Positions 55,106-64,000 of a stretch of DNA of 64,000 bases are shown one piece after another (position 1 is the stretch's first letter; the number at the start of each line of letters is the position of its first letter). A program made the position numbers and the translations under genes. The notes beneath the pieces are model-generated. The model was not told the DNA's origin and did no database searches. It worked only from the letters and a program-made list of their open reading frames with translations. This DNA comes from Bacteroidota bacterium (GTDB lineage Bacteria; Bacteroidota; Ignavibacteria; OLB7): contig JAFDZV010000004.1 of the NCBI GenBank assembly GCA_018266795.1, positions 133,273 to 197,272 on the forward strand, read 5' to 3'.

Positions 55106-56848
55106 ATGACGTTCAACGGAATCCTCCAGATCCTTCTCTTCTTCGGCCTGGTTCTACTGCTCGTGAAGCCCCTTGGCGCGTTCATGGCACGCGTCTTCAA
55201 CGGCGAGCGCACGTTCCTGCATCCGGTTCTGGGGCCGGTGGAGCGATTCATCTACCGCGTCGGCGGCGTGGATCCGAACCAGGAGCAGCATTGGACCACG
55301 TACACCATCGGCATGCTGCTGTTCAGCGTGGTCGGGCTGTTGCTGCTGTACGGCCTGCAGCGGTTGCAGGGCGTTCTGCCGCTCAATCCGCAGGGCCTCG
55401 GCGCGGTTGCTCCCGATCTCGCGTTCAACACGGCCGTGAGTTTTACCACGAACACCAACTGGCAGGCGTACGGCGGCGAGAGCACGATGAGCTATCTGGT
55501 GCAGATGATGGGGCTGGCCTTCCACAACTTCGTCTCCGCCGCCACCGGCATCGTGCTTGCGATCGCATTGATCCGCGGCTTCGCGCGGCATTCGATGCAG
55601 ACCATCGGAAACTTCTGGGCCGATCTGGTACGCTGCACACTCTACGTGCTGCTTCCGCTCTGCGTACTGGGCGCGCTGGTGCTGGTATGGCAGGGAGTTC
55701 CGCAGAACTTCTCCTCCTATACGAACGTGACGACCATCGAGGGAGCGAAGCAGACGATCGCCCAGGGGCCGGTAGCGTCGCAGGAGATCATCAAGCAGCT
55801 GGGAACCAACGGCGGCGGCTTCTTCAATGCCAACTCCTCGCATCCCTACGAGAACCCGACGCCGCTCTCGAACCTGATCGCGATGGTGGCGATCTTCGCG
55901 CTCGGCGGCGGCCTTACCTACACCATGGGACGCATGGTGGGGAACCAGCGGCAGGGCTGGGCGATCTTCGGCGCAATGTCCGTGCTCTTCTTCATGGGGA
56001 TTGCGCTCGCCTATCCCTCGGAGACGCACGTTCATCCGGCGATCGAAAAGAGCGGTGTGAACATCGCCGCGGTGGCCGATCCCGGAAGCGAGCAGGCGGG
56101 AGGAAACATGGAGGGGAAGGAGGTCCGTTTCGGCATCGCCAACTCCGCGCTCTTCGCCACCGCCACCACCGATGCCTCGTGCGGTGCGGTGAATTCCATG
56201 CACGACAGCTTCACCCCTCTCGGCGGGATGGTGCCGCTTCTGAACATCGAGCTTGGGGAGGTGATCTTCGGCGGCGTCGGCTCCGGCATGTACGGCTTTC
56301 TACTCTTCGCCATCCTGGGCGTCTTCATCGCCGGCCTCATGGTTGGGCGCACGCCGGAGTATCTGGGCAAGAAGATCGAATCCCGCGAGATGAAGATGAC
56401 CGTGCTCGCGCTGGTGCTGATTCTGCCGTTGAGCATCCTTGGATTCACGGCGCTTGCAAGCGTGCATCCCGACGGGCTGAAGGGGCCGCTCAATGCCGGC
56501 CCGCACGGCTTCAGCGAGATCCTGTACGCCTTCGTCTCCGGCACGGGGAACAACGGCAGTGCCTTCGCAGGGCTCTCCGCCAACTCCATGTTCTACAACA
56601 TCACGATTGCGCTGGCGATGCTCTTCGGCCGCTTCCTCTTCATCGTGCCGGCAATGGCGGTGGCAGGCTCGCTCGCCCAGAAGAAGATCCATCCTCCATC
56701 GTCCGGTACGTTCCCGACAACGGGATGGCTCTGGGTGGGATTGCTGGTTGCGGTTGTCCTGATCGTAGGAGGCCTCACCTTCTTTCCGGCGCTCGCCCTC
56801 GGGCCGATCGTGGAGCATCTGCAGATGCTTGCCGGGAAGGTGTTCTGA
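55106..56848 (+). CDS. kdpA: KdpA, K+-binding and translocating subunit
   Basis: 580 residues, slightly longer than the ~557 of Escherichia coli. Ten or so membrane segments. Four selectivity-filter regions of the KdpA/Trk/HKT superfamily are visible: [12 protein letters not shown] (about residue 115), [18 protein letters not shown] (about 235), [12 protein letters not shown], and [15 protein letters not shown] (about 475). It carries K+ across the membrane while KdpB hydrolyses ATP. The next gene is 209 nt away, an unusual distance for kdpA-kdpB, with repeat material in between. Confidence 0.97.
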   Translation: MTFNGILQILLFFGLVLLLVKPLGAFMARVFNGERTFLHPVLGPVERFIYRVGGVDPNQEQHWTTYTIGMLLFSVVGLLLLYGLQRLQGVLPLNPQGLGAVAPDLAFNTAVSFTTNTNWQAYGGESTMSYLVQMMGLAFHNFVSAATGIVLAIALIRGFARHSMQTIGNFWADLVRCTLYVLLPLCVLGALVLVWQGVPQNFSSYTNVTTIEGAKQTIAQGPVASQEIIKQLGTNGGGFFNANSSHPYENPTPLSNLIAMVAIFALGGGLTYTMGRMVGNQRQGWAIFGAMSVLFFMGIALAYPSETHVHPAIEKSGVNIAAVADPGSEQAGGNMEGKEVRFGIANSALFATATTDASCGAVNSMHDSFTPLGGMVPLLNIELGEVIFGGVGSGMYGFLLFAILGVFIAGLMVGRTPEYLGKKIESREMKMTVLALVLILPLSILGFTALASVHPDGLKGPLNAGPHGFSEILYAFVSGTGNNGSAFAGLSANSMFYNITIALAMLFGRFLFIVPAMAVAGSLAQKKIHPPSSGTFPTTGWLWVGLLVAVVLIVGGLTFFPALALGPIVEHLQMLAGKVF

Positions 56849-56850
56849 GG

Positions 56851-56919
56851 TGGTCAATGGCCAGTTGCTGGTGGTCAGTAGCAAATTCCCGAATGGCCAC
56901 CGACAACCAACTACTATCC
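56851..56919. repeat. GTCA-rich imperfect palindrome between kdpA and kdpB
   Basis: Plus-strand tggtcaatggccagttgctg and gtggtcagtag at 56851-56882 are matched in reverse by ggccaccgacaaccaactac at 56894-56913. Resembles degenerate GTCAGTNGTCA arrays. The following A/G-rich part (to about 57040) contains caccaagtacaaagaactgg, another common intergenic motif. Confidence 0.6.
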
Positions 56920-57057
56920 GTTGTGCCCGGTGCTTGGGACGCTCGGCTGCGCCTCGCCGTAGTTCTCGGCCAATCGTGCGGCGATCTTTGGCCTGGTCGG
57001 GCGCGAAGCACCAAGTACAAAGAACTGGCAGCGAACACATAGCTATTGAGTGGAATC

Positions 57058-59103
57058 ATGTCCAGGGAAAAGAAATCGTTGTTCGATCCGGCAATCGTGC
57101 GCGGCGCGATTCGGGATTCGTTCGTCAAGCTGAACCCGCGAACGCTGATGCGTAATCCGGTGATGTTCGTGGTGGAAGTGGTGGCCGTTGCAACCACGCT
57201 TCTCTTCGTTCGCGATCTGGCAACGCAGGCTGCACACGCAGGCTTCAGCGGGCAGATCACCGCCTGGCTCTGGTTCACCGTGCTCTTCGCCAACTTCGCC
57301 GAGGCGATGGCGGAGGGGCGCGGCAAGGCGCAGGCCGAGACGCTTCGCAGAACGAAGACCGAGACCCGTGCCAAGCGTCTTCGCAATCGGAACCAGAGCG
57401 CGTTCGACATGGTGAGCGCCACGGAGCTCCGGCGGGACGATATCGTTCTCGTCGAGGCCGGCGACATCATTCCCGGAGACGGTGACGTGATCGAGGGGGT
57501 GGCGTCGGTGAACGAGTCCGCCATCACCGGCGAGTCCGCTCCGGTGATCCGCGAAAGCGGCGGCGACCGTTCCGCTGTGACGGGGGGGACGATGGTGCTC
57601 TCGGACTGGATCAAGGTGCGTATCACCTCGAATCCCGGCGAGACGTTCATCGACCGTATGATCGCCCTGGTCGAAGGCGCGCAGCGCCAGAAGACCCCGA
57701 ACGAGATCGCGCTCAGCATACTCCTCTCCGGCCTCACCATCGTCTTTCTGCTTGCGACCGCCACCATCGAGTTCTTCAGCATGTATGCGGGCACGGCGAT
57801 ACCGGTTACCATTCTGATTGCGCTTCTGGTTACGCTCATCCCCACAACAATCGGCGGCCTTCTCTCGGCCATCGGCATCGCGGGGATGGACAGGCTGGTG
57901 CAGTACAACGTGCTGGCGATGAGCGGTCGTGCGGTGGAGGCGGCGGGCGATGTGGACACACTGCTGCTGGACAAGACCGGCACGATCACGCTCGGCAATC
58001 GGATGGCGAGCGAGTTCGTTCCGATGCCCGGCGTTCCCGAGACCGAACTGGCGGATGCGGCGCAACTCTCGTCGTTGAGCGACGAAACGCCGGAGGGGCG
58101 ATCGATCGTGGTGCTGGCGAAGGAGAAGTACGGACTTCGCGAGCGCGACATCAACGCGCTCGATGCGCGATTCATTCCGTTCACAGCGCAGACCCGGATG
58201 AGCGGCGTGGATGTGCTGGGCACCGAGATCCGCAAGGGGGCCTCCGATGCGGTGATGCGCTACATGACGGCGAAGAACGGCGGCAACTATCGGGCGCCGG
58301 CCGAACTGGATGCCGCAGTGGAGAGGATCGCGCGATCGGGCGGCACGCCGCTCGTGGTGGCGCGCGACAACAGCGTGCTGGGGGTGATCCATCTGAAGGA
58401 TATCGTGAAGGGAGGGATGCGCGAACGGTTCGCGGAGATGCGCCAGATGGGAATTCGGACGGTGATGATCACGGGCGACAATCCGCTTACCGCCGCCGCG
58501 ATTGCGGCGGAGGCGGGAGTGGACGACTTTCTCGCCCAGGCCACGCCGGAGAACAAGCTGGCGCTGATTCGCGAGGAGCAGGCGAAGGGAAAGCTGGTGG
58601 CGATGTGCGGCGACGGTACCAACGATGCCCCGGCGCTTGCGCAGGCCGATGTGGGGGTGGCGATGAACACCGGCACCTCCGCAGCGAAGGAGGCCGGCAA
58701 CATGGTTGATCTGGATTCCAATCCGACGAAGCTGATCGAGATCGTTGCCATCGGCAAGCAGTTGCTGATCACGCGCGGATCGCTTACAACGTTCAGCATC
58801 GCGAACGATGTGGCCAAGTACTTCGCAATCATTCCCGCAATGTTCGCCGCCACGTATCCGCAGTTGAATGCGTTGAACGTGATGCGGCTTTCAACGCCGC
58901 AGAGTGCGATCCTTTCCGCTGTCATCTTCAACGCACTCGTCATCATTGCGCTGGTTCCCCTGGCTCTGAAAGGTGTTGCCTACAAGCCCCTGGGGGCGGC
59001 GGCGATTCTTCGGCGCAACCTGCTCATCTACGGAGCCGGAGGCGTTGCGGTGCCGTTCGTGGGCATCAAGATCATCGACATGATCCTGGCGTTGTTCATG
59101 TAG
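57058..59103 (+). CDS. kdpB: KdpB, P-type ATPase subunit
   Basis: 681 residues, normal for KdpB (682 in Escherichia coli). Family opening [37 protein letters not shown]; actuator loop ITGESAPV (about residue 156); phosphorylation motif DKTGTIT with Asp 305; and P-domain MITGDNP and [20 protein letters not shown]. It hydrolyses ATP to power KdpA. Start ATG 57058 (the upstream TTG 57046 is less likely). kdpC begins 94 nt after its stop. Confidence 0.97.
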   Translation: MSREKKSLFDPAIVRGAIRDSFVKLNPRTLMRNPVMFVVEVVAVATTLLFVRDLATQAAHAGFSGQITAWLWFTVLFANFAEAMAEGRGKAQAETLRRTKTETRAKRLRNRNQSAFDMVSATELRRDDIVLVEAGDIIPGDGDVIEGVASVNESAITGESAPVIRESGGDRSAVTGGTMVLSDWIKVRITSNPGETFIDRMIALVEGAQRQKTPNEIALSILLSGLTIVFLLATATIEFFSMYAGTAIPVTILIALLVTLIPTTIGGLLSAIGIAGMDRLVQYNVLAMSGRAVEAAGDVDTLLLDKTGTITLGNRMASEFVPMPGVPETELADAAQLSSLSDETPEGRSIVVLAKEKYGLRERDINALDARFIPFTAQTRMSGVDVLGTEIRKGASDAVMRYMTAKNGGNYRAPAELDAAVERIARSGGTPLVVARDNSVLGVIHLKDIVKGGMRERFAEMRQMGIRTVMITGDNPLTAAAIAAEAGVDDFLAQATPENKLALIREEQAKGKLVAMCGDGTNDAPALAQADVGVAMNTGTSAAKEAGNMVDLDSNPTKLIEIVAIGKQLLITRGSLTTFSIANDVAKYFAIIPAMFAATYPQLNALNVMRLSTPQSAILSAVIFNALVIIALVPLALKGVAYKPLGAAAILRRNLLIYGAGGVAVPFVGIKIIDMILALFM

Positions 59104-59110
59104 GGGAGGT

Positions 59111-59174
59111 GTCAGTAGTCATTGGCTATTGGTCAATGGGAAATATCACTGGCAACTGACGACCAACAACTGAC
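59111..59174. repeat. GTCA-rich imperfect palindrome between kdpB and kdpC
   Basis: gtcagtagtcattggctatt and ggtcaatggg at 59111-59140 are matched in reverse by actggcaactgacgaccaac and aactgac at 59148-59174. Same type as the element at 56851. Confidence 0.65.
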
Positions 59175-59197
59175 TGCAAACGTCCATCGAGGCACCC

Positions 59198-59770
59198 ATG
59201 TTTTCCCAGTTGAGACCCGCAATCATTCTGACGCTTGCCCTGACGTTGATCACGGGGCTCATTTATCCCCTGGCGATCACCGGCATCGCGCAGCTTCTCT
59301 TTCCGGGCAGAGCGAACGGGAGTCTGATCGTGCGCAACTCGAAGGTGGTGGGCTCCGAGCTGATCGGCCAGAACTTCACCCGGCCCGGGTACTTTCGCCC
59401 GCGTCCGTCGGCAGCCGGCGCCGGCTACGATGCCGCGGCTTCCGGCGGCTCCAACCTGGGGCCGACGAGCAGGGTGCTGATTGCCCGCATCGACAGCCTG
59501 ACCAGGGCGTACCGGGCCGAGAATCCGGGGCGGCCGGTGCCGATCGACATGGTGACCACATCGGCAAGCGGACTGGATCCGGACATCACGCCGGCGAATG
59601 CGGAGTTCCAGACGTCGCGCGTGGCGCGCGAGCGGGGTGTACCGGAGGATGCGGTGCGATCGCTGGTTCGCGAATGCACGGATGGCCGGCAGTTCCACGT
59701 GCTCGGCGAACCGCGTGTCAACGTGCTCCGGCTGAACATGATGCTCGACGATCGGTACGCACGGCATTGA
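59198..59770 (+). CDS. kdpC: KdpC subunit
   Basis: 190 residues, usual KdpC length. One N-terminal membrane helix (PAIILTLALTLITGLIYPLAITGIAQLLFP), then GSLIVRNSKVVGSELIGQNFTRPGYFRPRPSAAG...SGGSNLGPTS and a C-terminal GEPRVNVLRLNMMLDDR. KdpC stabilises the complex and aids ATP binding. Stop followed 128 nt later by kdpD. Confidence 0.97.
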   Translation: MFSQLRPAIILTLALTLITGLIYPLAITGIAQLLFPGRANGSLIVRNSKVVGSELIGQNFTRPGYFRPRPSAAGAGYDAAASGGSNLGPTSRVLIARIDSLTRAYRAENPGRPVPIDMVTTSASGLDPDITPANAEFQTSRVARERGVPEDAVRSLVRECTDGRQFHVLGEPRVNVLRLNMMLDDRYARH

Positions 59771-59898
59771 GGCGCTGCGGCTTCGCAGTAGATTGACACT
59801 GCGTGGATCAGCTGGCGGCGCTATCGGGCCGGCGCATGGATTTCCATGGCGCCGGCCTGAGTTGTTTACCTGCCGATCACATTCCCCTTCTGAAAGCG

Positions 59899-62634
59899 AT
59901 GGCGAATCCACCGGTGAGAACATACGATCGTCCCTCCCCCGATGCCCTTCTTGCCAGGGCCCGGCAGGAGGATGGGCATGGCCATGGGCGTCTGAAGATC
60001 TTCCTTGGGGCGGCGCCCGGCGTGGGGAAGACGTTCACGATGCTGGAGGGGGCGCGTGCCCGCGCGATCGTTGGGGGCGATGTAGCGGTGGGCATCGTGG
60101 AATCGCACGGCCGCACGGAGACCGCCGAACTGCTGCTTGGGCTGGAGATCATCCCGCGACGGCGCCTCGAGTATCAGGGGCGCGTGCTGGAGGAGATGGA
60201 TCTCGACGCCATCCTCGCCCGCCGTCCGGCTCTGGTGCTGGTGGACGAGCTTGCGCATACCAACGCTCCCGGAAGCCGCCACGCCAAGCGCTACAATGAT
60301 GTGGAGGAGATCCTCGCTGCCGGCATCGACGTGTTCACCACGCTCAATATCCAGCACGTGGAGAGCATGAACGATACCGTGGCACAGATTACCGGCGTGC
60401 AGGTGCGCGAGACCGTGCCGGACAGGATCATCGAGCGTGCGGATGAGGTGGAGGTGGTGGATATCTCCGTGGATGAGCTGCTGGAGCGCCTGCGCGACGG
60501 GAAGGTATATGTTCCGCATCTGGCCCAGCGTGCGCTGGAGAACTTCTTTCGTCCGGGCAATCTGAATGCATTGCGTCAGCTGGCGCTTCGCCTGACCGCG
60601 GAACGCGTGGACGACGAGATGCAGAACTACATGCAGGCGCATGCGATTCCCGGGCCGTGGCCCGCGACGGAGCGGATGGTGGTGAGCGTTGGCCCCAGCC
60701 CGTTCTCCGCACGGCTGGTGCGGGCAACCTGCCGTCGCGCCGAGCGGCGCCGTGCGCAGTGGATTGCCGTGTACGTGGAGACATCGCGCCATCATCGCCT
60801 GAGCGATGCCGATCGCGAGCGTGTTGCGGCCACGCTTCGTCTTGCGGAGGAGCTGGGGGGCGAGGCGGCGACGGTTCCGGGAGAGGATGTGCCGGCGGAG
60901 CTGATACGGTTCGCACGTTCGCAGAACGCCACGGAGATCGTGATCGGCAAGTCCAGGCGCCGCTGGTGGTTCGAGTTGCTGCGCGGATCGATCGTGAAGC
61001 AGCTGATTCGCGCCAGCGACGACATCGACATCCATGTGATCCACGCGGACGAGGAACCGGAGGGGCCGGCCGCCGCGTTTCAGCCGGCGAGGCCGGCATA
61101 CTACGTCTATCTCTGGAGCGGCCTCACCGTGGGGACTGCCGCTCTGGCCGCAGCGTTGCTGCACCGCCTGGTGGCGCTGCCGAATCTCTCGATGATCTTT
61201 CTGCTGGCCGTGCTCACCAGCGCCGTGCTCTGGGGATTGCGCGCCTCCATCGCCGCAGCGCTTCTGAGCCTTCTGGTGTACGATTTCTTTTTCGTGGACC
61301 CGGTCTACACCTTCACCATCGCCAGCCCGCAGGATGTGCTCGCGCTGGTGATCTTCCTGGTGGCGGCGGTGCTCACGAGCAATCTCACCGGGCGGATCCG
61401 CGATCAGGCGGTGGCGGTGCGTGATCGCGAGGCGCGTACCGCGGCGCTCTATGAACTGAGCCGTGCGATGGCAGCCGCGTCCGATCTGGAGAGCGTTCTG
61501 AGCGCAGTGTGCCAGCAGATCGGGCGCACGCTGGATGCCCAGGTCGTGGTGCTGCTTCCGGATGCGGATCGTCTGCTGCAGATGCATGCGTGGCCGCCGG
61601 AGATCATCCTGGAGGATCGCGAGCGCGGCACTGCCACGTGGGCATGGCGCAATCGCCAGATGGCCGGCCACGGCGCCGCGACGCTGCCGGGGGAGGCATG
61701 GCTGTACATTCCGCTCCGGGCCGCTACCGTGGTGCTGGGCGTGCTCGCCATCCGGTTCACGGTTGCCGAGAGCGTCCTTCTGCCGGATCGGCGCCGGCTG
61801 CTGGAATCCATGGCGAACCAGGTGGCGGTCGCCATCGAGCGCGCGATGCTCGCCGGCCGGATCGAGGAGGCACGGCTTGCCGGGGAACGGGAGCGGCTGC
61901 ACTCTGTACTGCTCTCCTCCATCTCGCACGATCTGCGCACGCCGCTGGCGGCGATTCTCGGGTCCGCTACCAGCCTTACCGAGCAGGGCGCGGCGTTCGA
62001 CGACGCAACGCAGCGCGAACTGCTGCTGACGATTCAGGAGGAGGCGGAGCGGCTGAATCGCTTCGTGGGCAATCTGTTGGATACGACGCGGCTGGAATCG
62101 GGCGCGCTGAAGCTGAATCGCGAATGGGCCGAGATATCGGACGTGATCGGAACGGCGCTTGCGGGCACCGCGCGGCAGACGGCGGAACACCTGGTGCAAC
62201 TGGAAATGGAGCCGGGACTGCCGATGATCCGCCTGGACTTCGTGATGATGGAGCAGGTGTTCGTGAACCTCCTGGAGAACGCGGCGAAGTACTCCCCTCC
62301 GGGTTCGACAATTCGTGTGCGTGCGCGCAGGCGAGGGGATGTGGTGACGGTAACGATTCAGGACGAGGGGGGCGGCATTCCCGCCGGCGATCTGGAGCGA
62401 GTCTTCGACAAGTTCTACCGGGTGGAGCGCGGCGACCGCCAGGCGGCCGGCACCGGCCTCGGGCTCTCCATCTGCCGCGGCATCATCGAGGAGCACGGCG
62501 GGCGTATTCATGCCGTGAGTCCGGTTCCCGACGCAATCCGCGGCGGGAAGGATGCTCCCGGGAGCCTCTTCATCGTGGAATTCCCCATCGAACAGGAACC
62601 CTCCGTGGATCGCATTCAGGGGGGAGCCGAATGA
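59899..62634 (+). CDS. kdpD: KdpD sensor histidine kinase
   Basis: 911 residues (894 in Escherichia coli). N-terminal KdpD domain with Walker A GAAPGVGKT (residues 37-45), LVDELAHTNAPGSRH and IQHVESMNDTVAQITG, then a Usp-like segment (about 240-370), four membrane helices (about 390-500), a GAF-like linker and a histidine kinase: H-box SSISHDLRTPLAAILG with His 677, N-box NLLENAAKYSP and G-box GTGLGLSICRGIIEEHGG. Senses low K+ or high ionic strength and phosphorylates KdpE. Start ATG 59899 rather than 59803 because ~DRPSPDALLARARQ then lies at the very N-terminus as in relatives. Its stop overlaps kdpE by 4 nt. Confidence 0.95.
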   Translation: MANPPVRTYDRPSPDALLARARQEDGHGHGRLKIFLGAAPGVGKTFTMLEGARARAIVGGDVAVGIVESHGRTETAELLLGLEIIPRRRLEYQGRVLEEMDLDAILARRPALVLVDELAHTNAPGSRHAKRYNDVEEILAAGIDVFTTLNIQHVESMNDTVAQITGVQVRETVPDRIIERADEVEVVDISVDELLERLRDGKVYVPHLAQRALENFFRPGNLNALRQLALRLTAERVDDEMQNYMQAHAIPGPWPATERMVVSVGPSPFSARLVRATCRRAERRRAQWIAVYVETSRHHRLSDADRERVAATLRLAEELGGEAATVPGEDVPAELIRFARSQNATEIVIGKSRRRWWFELLRGSIVKQLIRASDDIDIHVIHADEEPEGPAAAFQPARPAYYVYLWSGLTVGTAALAAALLHRLVALPNLSMIFLLAVLTSAVLWGLRASIAAALLSLLVYDFFFVDPVYTFTIASPQDVLALVIFLVAAVLTSNLTGRIRDQAVAVRDREARTAALYELSRAMAAASDLESVLSAVCQQIGRTLDAQVVVLLPDADRLLQMHAWPPEIILEDRERGTATWAWRNRQMAGHGAATLPGEAWLYIPLRAATVVLGVLAIRFTVAESVLLPDRRRLLESMANQVAVAIERAMLAGRIEEARLAGERERLHSVLLSSISHDLRTPLAAILGSATSLTEQGAAFDDATQRELLLTIQEEAERLNRFVGNLLDTTRLESGALKLNREWAEISDVIGTALAGTARQTAEHLVQLEMEPGLPMIRLDFVMMEQVFVNLLENAAKYSPPGSTIRVRARRRGDVVTVTIQDEGGGIPAGDLERVFDKFYRVERGDRQAAGTGLGLSICRGIIEEHGGRIHAVSPVPDAIRGGKDAPGSLFIVEFPIEQEPSVDRIQGGAE

Positions 62635-63350
62635 ACGAACAACCCCTTCGTGTCCTTGTCGTGGACGACGAGCCGCAGATCCGGCGTTTCCTTCGGGCCG
62701 CGCTGGCCGGCCATTCCTATCGCGTAGTGGAGACCGGTACCGGCGCCGATGCGCTGGTGAAGGCCGCTACCGAACATCCGCACCTGGTTATTCTGGACCT
62801 TGGGCTTCCCGATACGGACGGCATCGACGTGCTGCGCCGGCTGCGCGAATGGTCGTCCATGCCGGTGATCGTTCTATCGGTCCGGGGGCGCGAGGAGGAC
62901 AAGATCAGGGCCCTGGACGAGGGAGCGGACGACTACGTTACCAAGCCGTTCAATATCGGCGAGCTTCTTGCCCGCGTCCGGGCCGCACTCCGGCATCACC
63001 TGCGAGCCCGGACCGAGGAGCCGGTGTATCGTGCCGGCGGCCTTACGGTTGATCTTGCCCGGCGTCTGGTGACGATGAACGGAGTTGAAGTAAAGCTTGC
63101 ACCGAAGGAATACGAACTGCTGCACCAACTGGTAGTACACGCCGGCAAGGTTCTCACGCATCAACACCTTCTGCGCGAGGTATGGGGGCCGATGTATGCC
63201 GGTGAGACCCACTATCTGCGTGTGCATATCGGCACTCTGCGCAAGAAGATCGAGCCCGACGTTGCCCGGCCGCGCTATATCACCACGGAGCCCGGGGTTG
63301 GGTATCGCATGGTGGAGGGGGAAGAATCGAGTTCCGAAGAAGCGAAATAG
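62631..63350 (+). CDS. kdpE: KdpE response regulator
   Basis: 239 residues. Receiver with phosphoacceptor Asp 56 in VILDLGLPDTDG, acidic DDE near residue 12 and Lys about 105 in DDYVTKPF. OmpR/PhoB winged helix: PKEYELLHQLVVHAGKVLTHQHLLREVWG...LRVHIGTLRKKIEP...ITTEPGVGYRM. It activates the kdp promoter. The ATG overlaps the kdpD stop (ATGA), so translation is coupled. A short Ser/Glu tail (ESSSEEAK) follows the normal end. Confidence 0.96.
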   Translation: MNEQPLRVLVVDDEPQIRRFLRAALAGHSYRVVETGTGADALVKAATEHPHLVILDLGLPDTDGIDVLRRLREWSSMPVIVLSVRGREEDKIRALDEGADDYVTKPFNIGELLARVRAALRHHLRARTEEPVYRAGGLTVDLARRLVTMNGVEVKLAPKEYELLHQLVVHAGKVLTHQHLLREVWGPMYAGETHYLRVHIGTLRKKIEPDVARPRYITTEPGVGYRMVEGEESSSEEAK

Positions 63351-63503
63351 GACCTTTGGCTCATGTGTAGATCATCTTCGGGTGATATATTCTCTCCGTC
63401 CCTGGAAAAAGAGCCCTGGTACGGCGGAGGTCCAAATCCCGCCACGAACAGTCGGAGCGTCTGACGCCTCCGCACGCCTGATTCTGCAAGTTGTTCTACG
63501 TCC

Positions 63504-64000
63504 ATGAAACGGAGACGGATTGTCATCCTTGGCACGAACGTTGCCGGGTATACTGCTGCCATTGAGCTTAGCAAGCTGGTTGCCGGGAGCCACGATGTGA
63601 TCGTGGTGGCGAACACGCACAGCTTCCTGTTCCTTCCGTCGCTGGCCGGATTTCCATTCGGTGGGTGCGACGAGGAGGATATCATGTTCGATGTGCGATC
63701 GGATTATGCGCGTCACTCGATCCGCTTCGTGGAGGCGGATATCACGCATCTGGATCTGGACGCACAGAAGATATTCACGCGCACAACCGATCCCATCGCC
63801 TACGACTACGTTCTGATAACCACCGGGGCGCTGGCGGACGGCGACTACATCCCGGGATTTCGCGAGCATGCACACACGCTCCTGGGGATCACGGCGGCGA
63901 TGCGGACGCGCGATGCGTGGCAGCCGTTCCTGAGCAGTTCAGGGCCCGTGGTTGTCTGCGTGGCGCAGGAGTCCGCATGCTACGGTGCCGCGTACGAATT
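63504..64000 (+). CDS. Flavin disulfide reductase-like protein, SQR/NDH-2 type, partial
   Basis: First ~165 residues of a gene that runs off the window. MKRRRIVILGTNVAGYTAAIELSKLVAGSHDVIVVAN is an FAD-binding Rossmann start, FLFLPSLAGFPFGG and YDYVLITTGALADGDYIPG are typical of sulfide:quinone oxidoreductases and type II NADH dehydrogenases. Catalytic Cys residues cannot be checked because the end is missing. Starts 153 nt after kdpE. Confidence 0.82.
   Translation, partial: MKRRRIVILGTNVAGYTAAIELSKLVAGSHDVIVVANTHSFLFLPSLAGFPFGGCDEEDIMFDVRSDYARHSIRFVEADITHLDLDAQKIFTRTTDPIAYDYVLITTGALADGDYIPGFREHAHTLLGITAAMRTRDAWQPFLSSSGPVVVCVAQESACYGAAYE

Noticed and set aside
59866-62511. Minus-strand open frame of 881 codons opposite kdpD
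   Set aside because: Antisense shadow of kdpD; amino-acid composition dominated by Arg, His and Gln, no domain.

Overview
The window reads as chromosomal DNA of a GC-rich bacterium of the Bacteroidota/Chlorobiota/Ignavibacteriota assemblage, possibly a Kapabacteria-like lineage (inference). The main clue is three secreted proteins ending in a type IX secretion (Por) C-terminal sorting domain (ends near 11777, 12547 and 31711). Others are SBBP/BNR-type beta-propellers, many lipoproteins and signal-peptide proteins, and long intergenic gaps holding small palindromic repeats. I see no rRNA, tRNA, CRISPR array, transposase or prophage.

Layout. 111-2979: a three-membrane-segment protein, an exported protein and a papain-like-fold protein. 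3536-8160: a tight four-gene operon of anchored substrate-binding-like protein, TelA, SBP+VWA lipoprotein and XpaC-like membrane protein, closed by a strong terminator at 8187. 8247-14259: secreted proteins, including two T9SS cargo propellers and a Cys-rich protein whose signal peptide lies in another frame. 14769-21904: mostly small stress or metabolic enzymes (DinB folds, DUF5996, clostripain-like protease, HAD phosphatase, OsmC, AhpD-like, DUF3224, SnoaL-like). 22364-29842: two divergent copies of an unrecognised ~527-residue helical protein enclose a DGPF/YCII protein with its ECF42-type sigma factor, a winged-helix protein and a frameshifted NAD(P)-binding gene. 30083-42882: mainly surface and envelope proteins, with two tandem paralogue pairs (SdrD-B-like and small lipoproteins) and a TPR-LuxR regulator. 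43357-52845: an ECF sigma factor with a small membrane partner, lipoproteins, DUF805, DinB and a ClC channel with CBS domains. 53208-63350: a complete potassium-uptake locus (outer-membrane barrel, two micro-ORFs including kdpF, kdpA, kdpB, kdpC, kdpD, kdpE), followed by a partial flavin disulfide reductase-like gene running off the end.

How the genes work together. KdpD/KdpE should sense potassium or osmotic stress and switch on KdpFABC; the barrel and micro-ORF upstream are likely part of the same unit. The TelA-VWA-XpaC operon is translationally coupled at two of its three junctions and probably forms one envelope complex, with an unknown role (tellurite/toxic-anion phenotypes are known for the families). 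The ECF42-DGPF pair is a recognised regulatory module. Two genes (9659-10269 and 27493-28139) look frameshifted. Three dispersed repeat families are visible: a ~125-nt element at 16548, 22210 and 44801; a long imperfect palindrome at 18929-19138; and GTCA-rich ~65-nt palindromes inserted between kdpA/kdpB and kdpB/kdpC.
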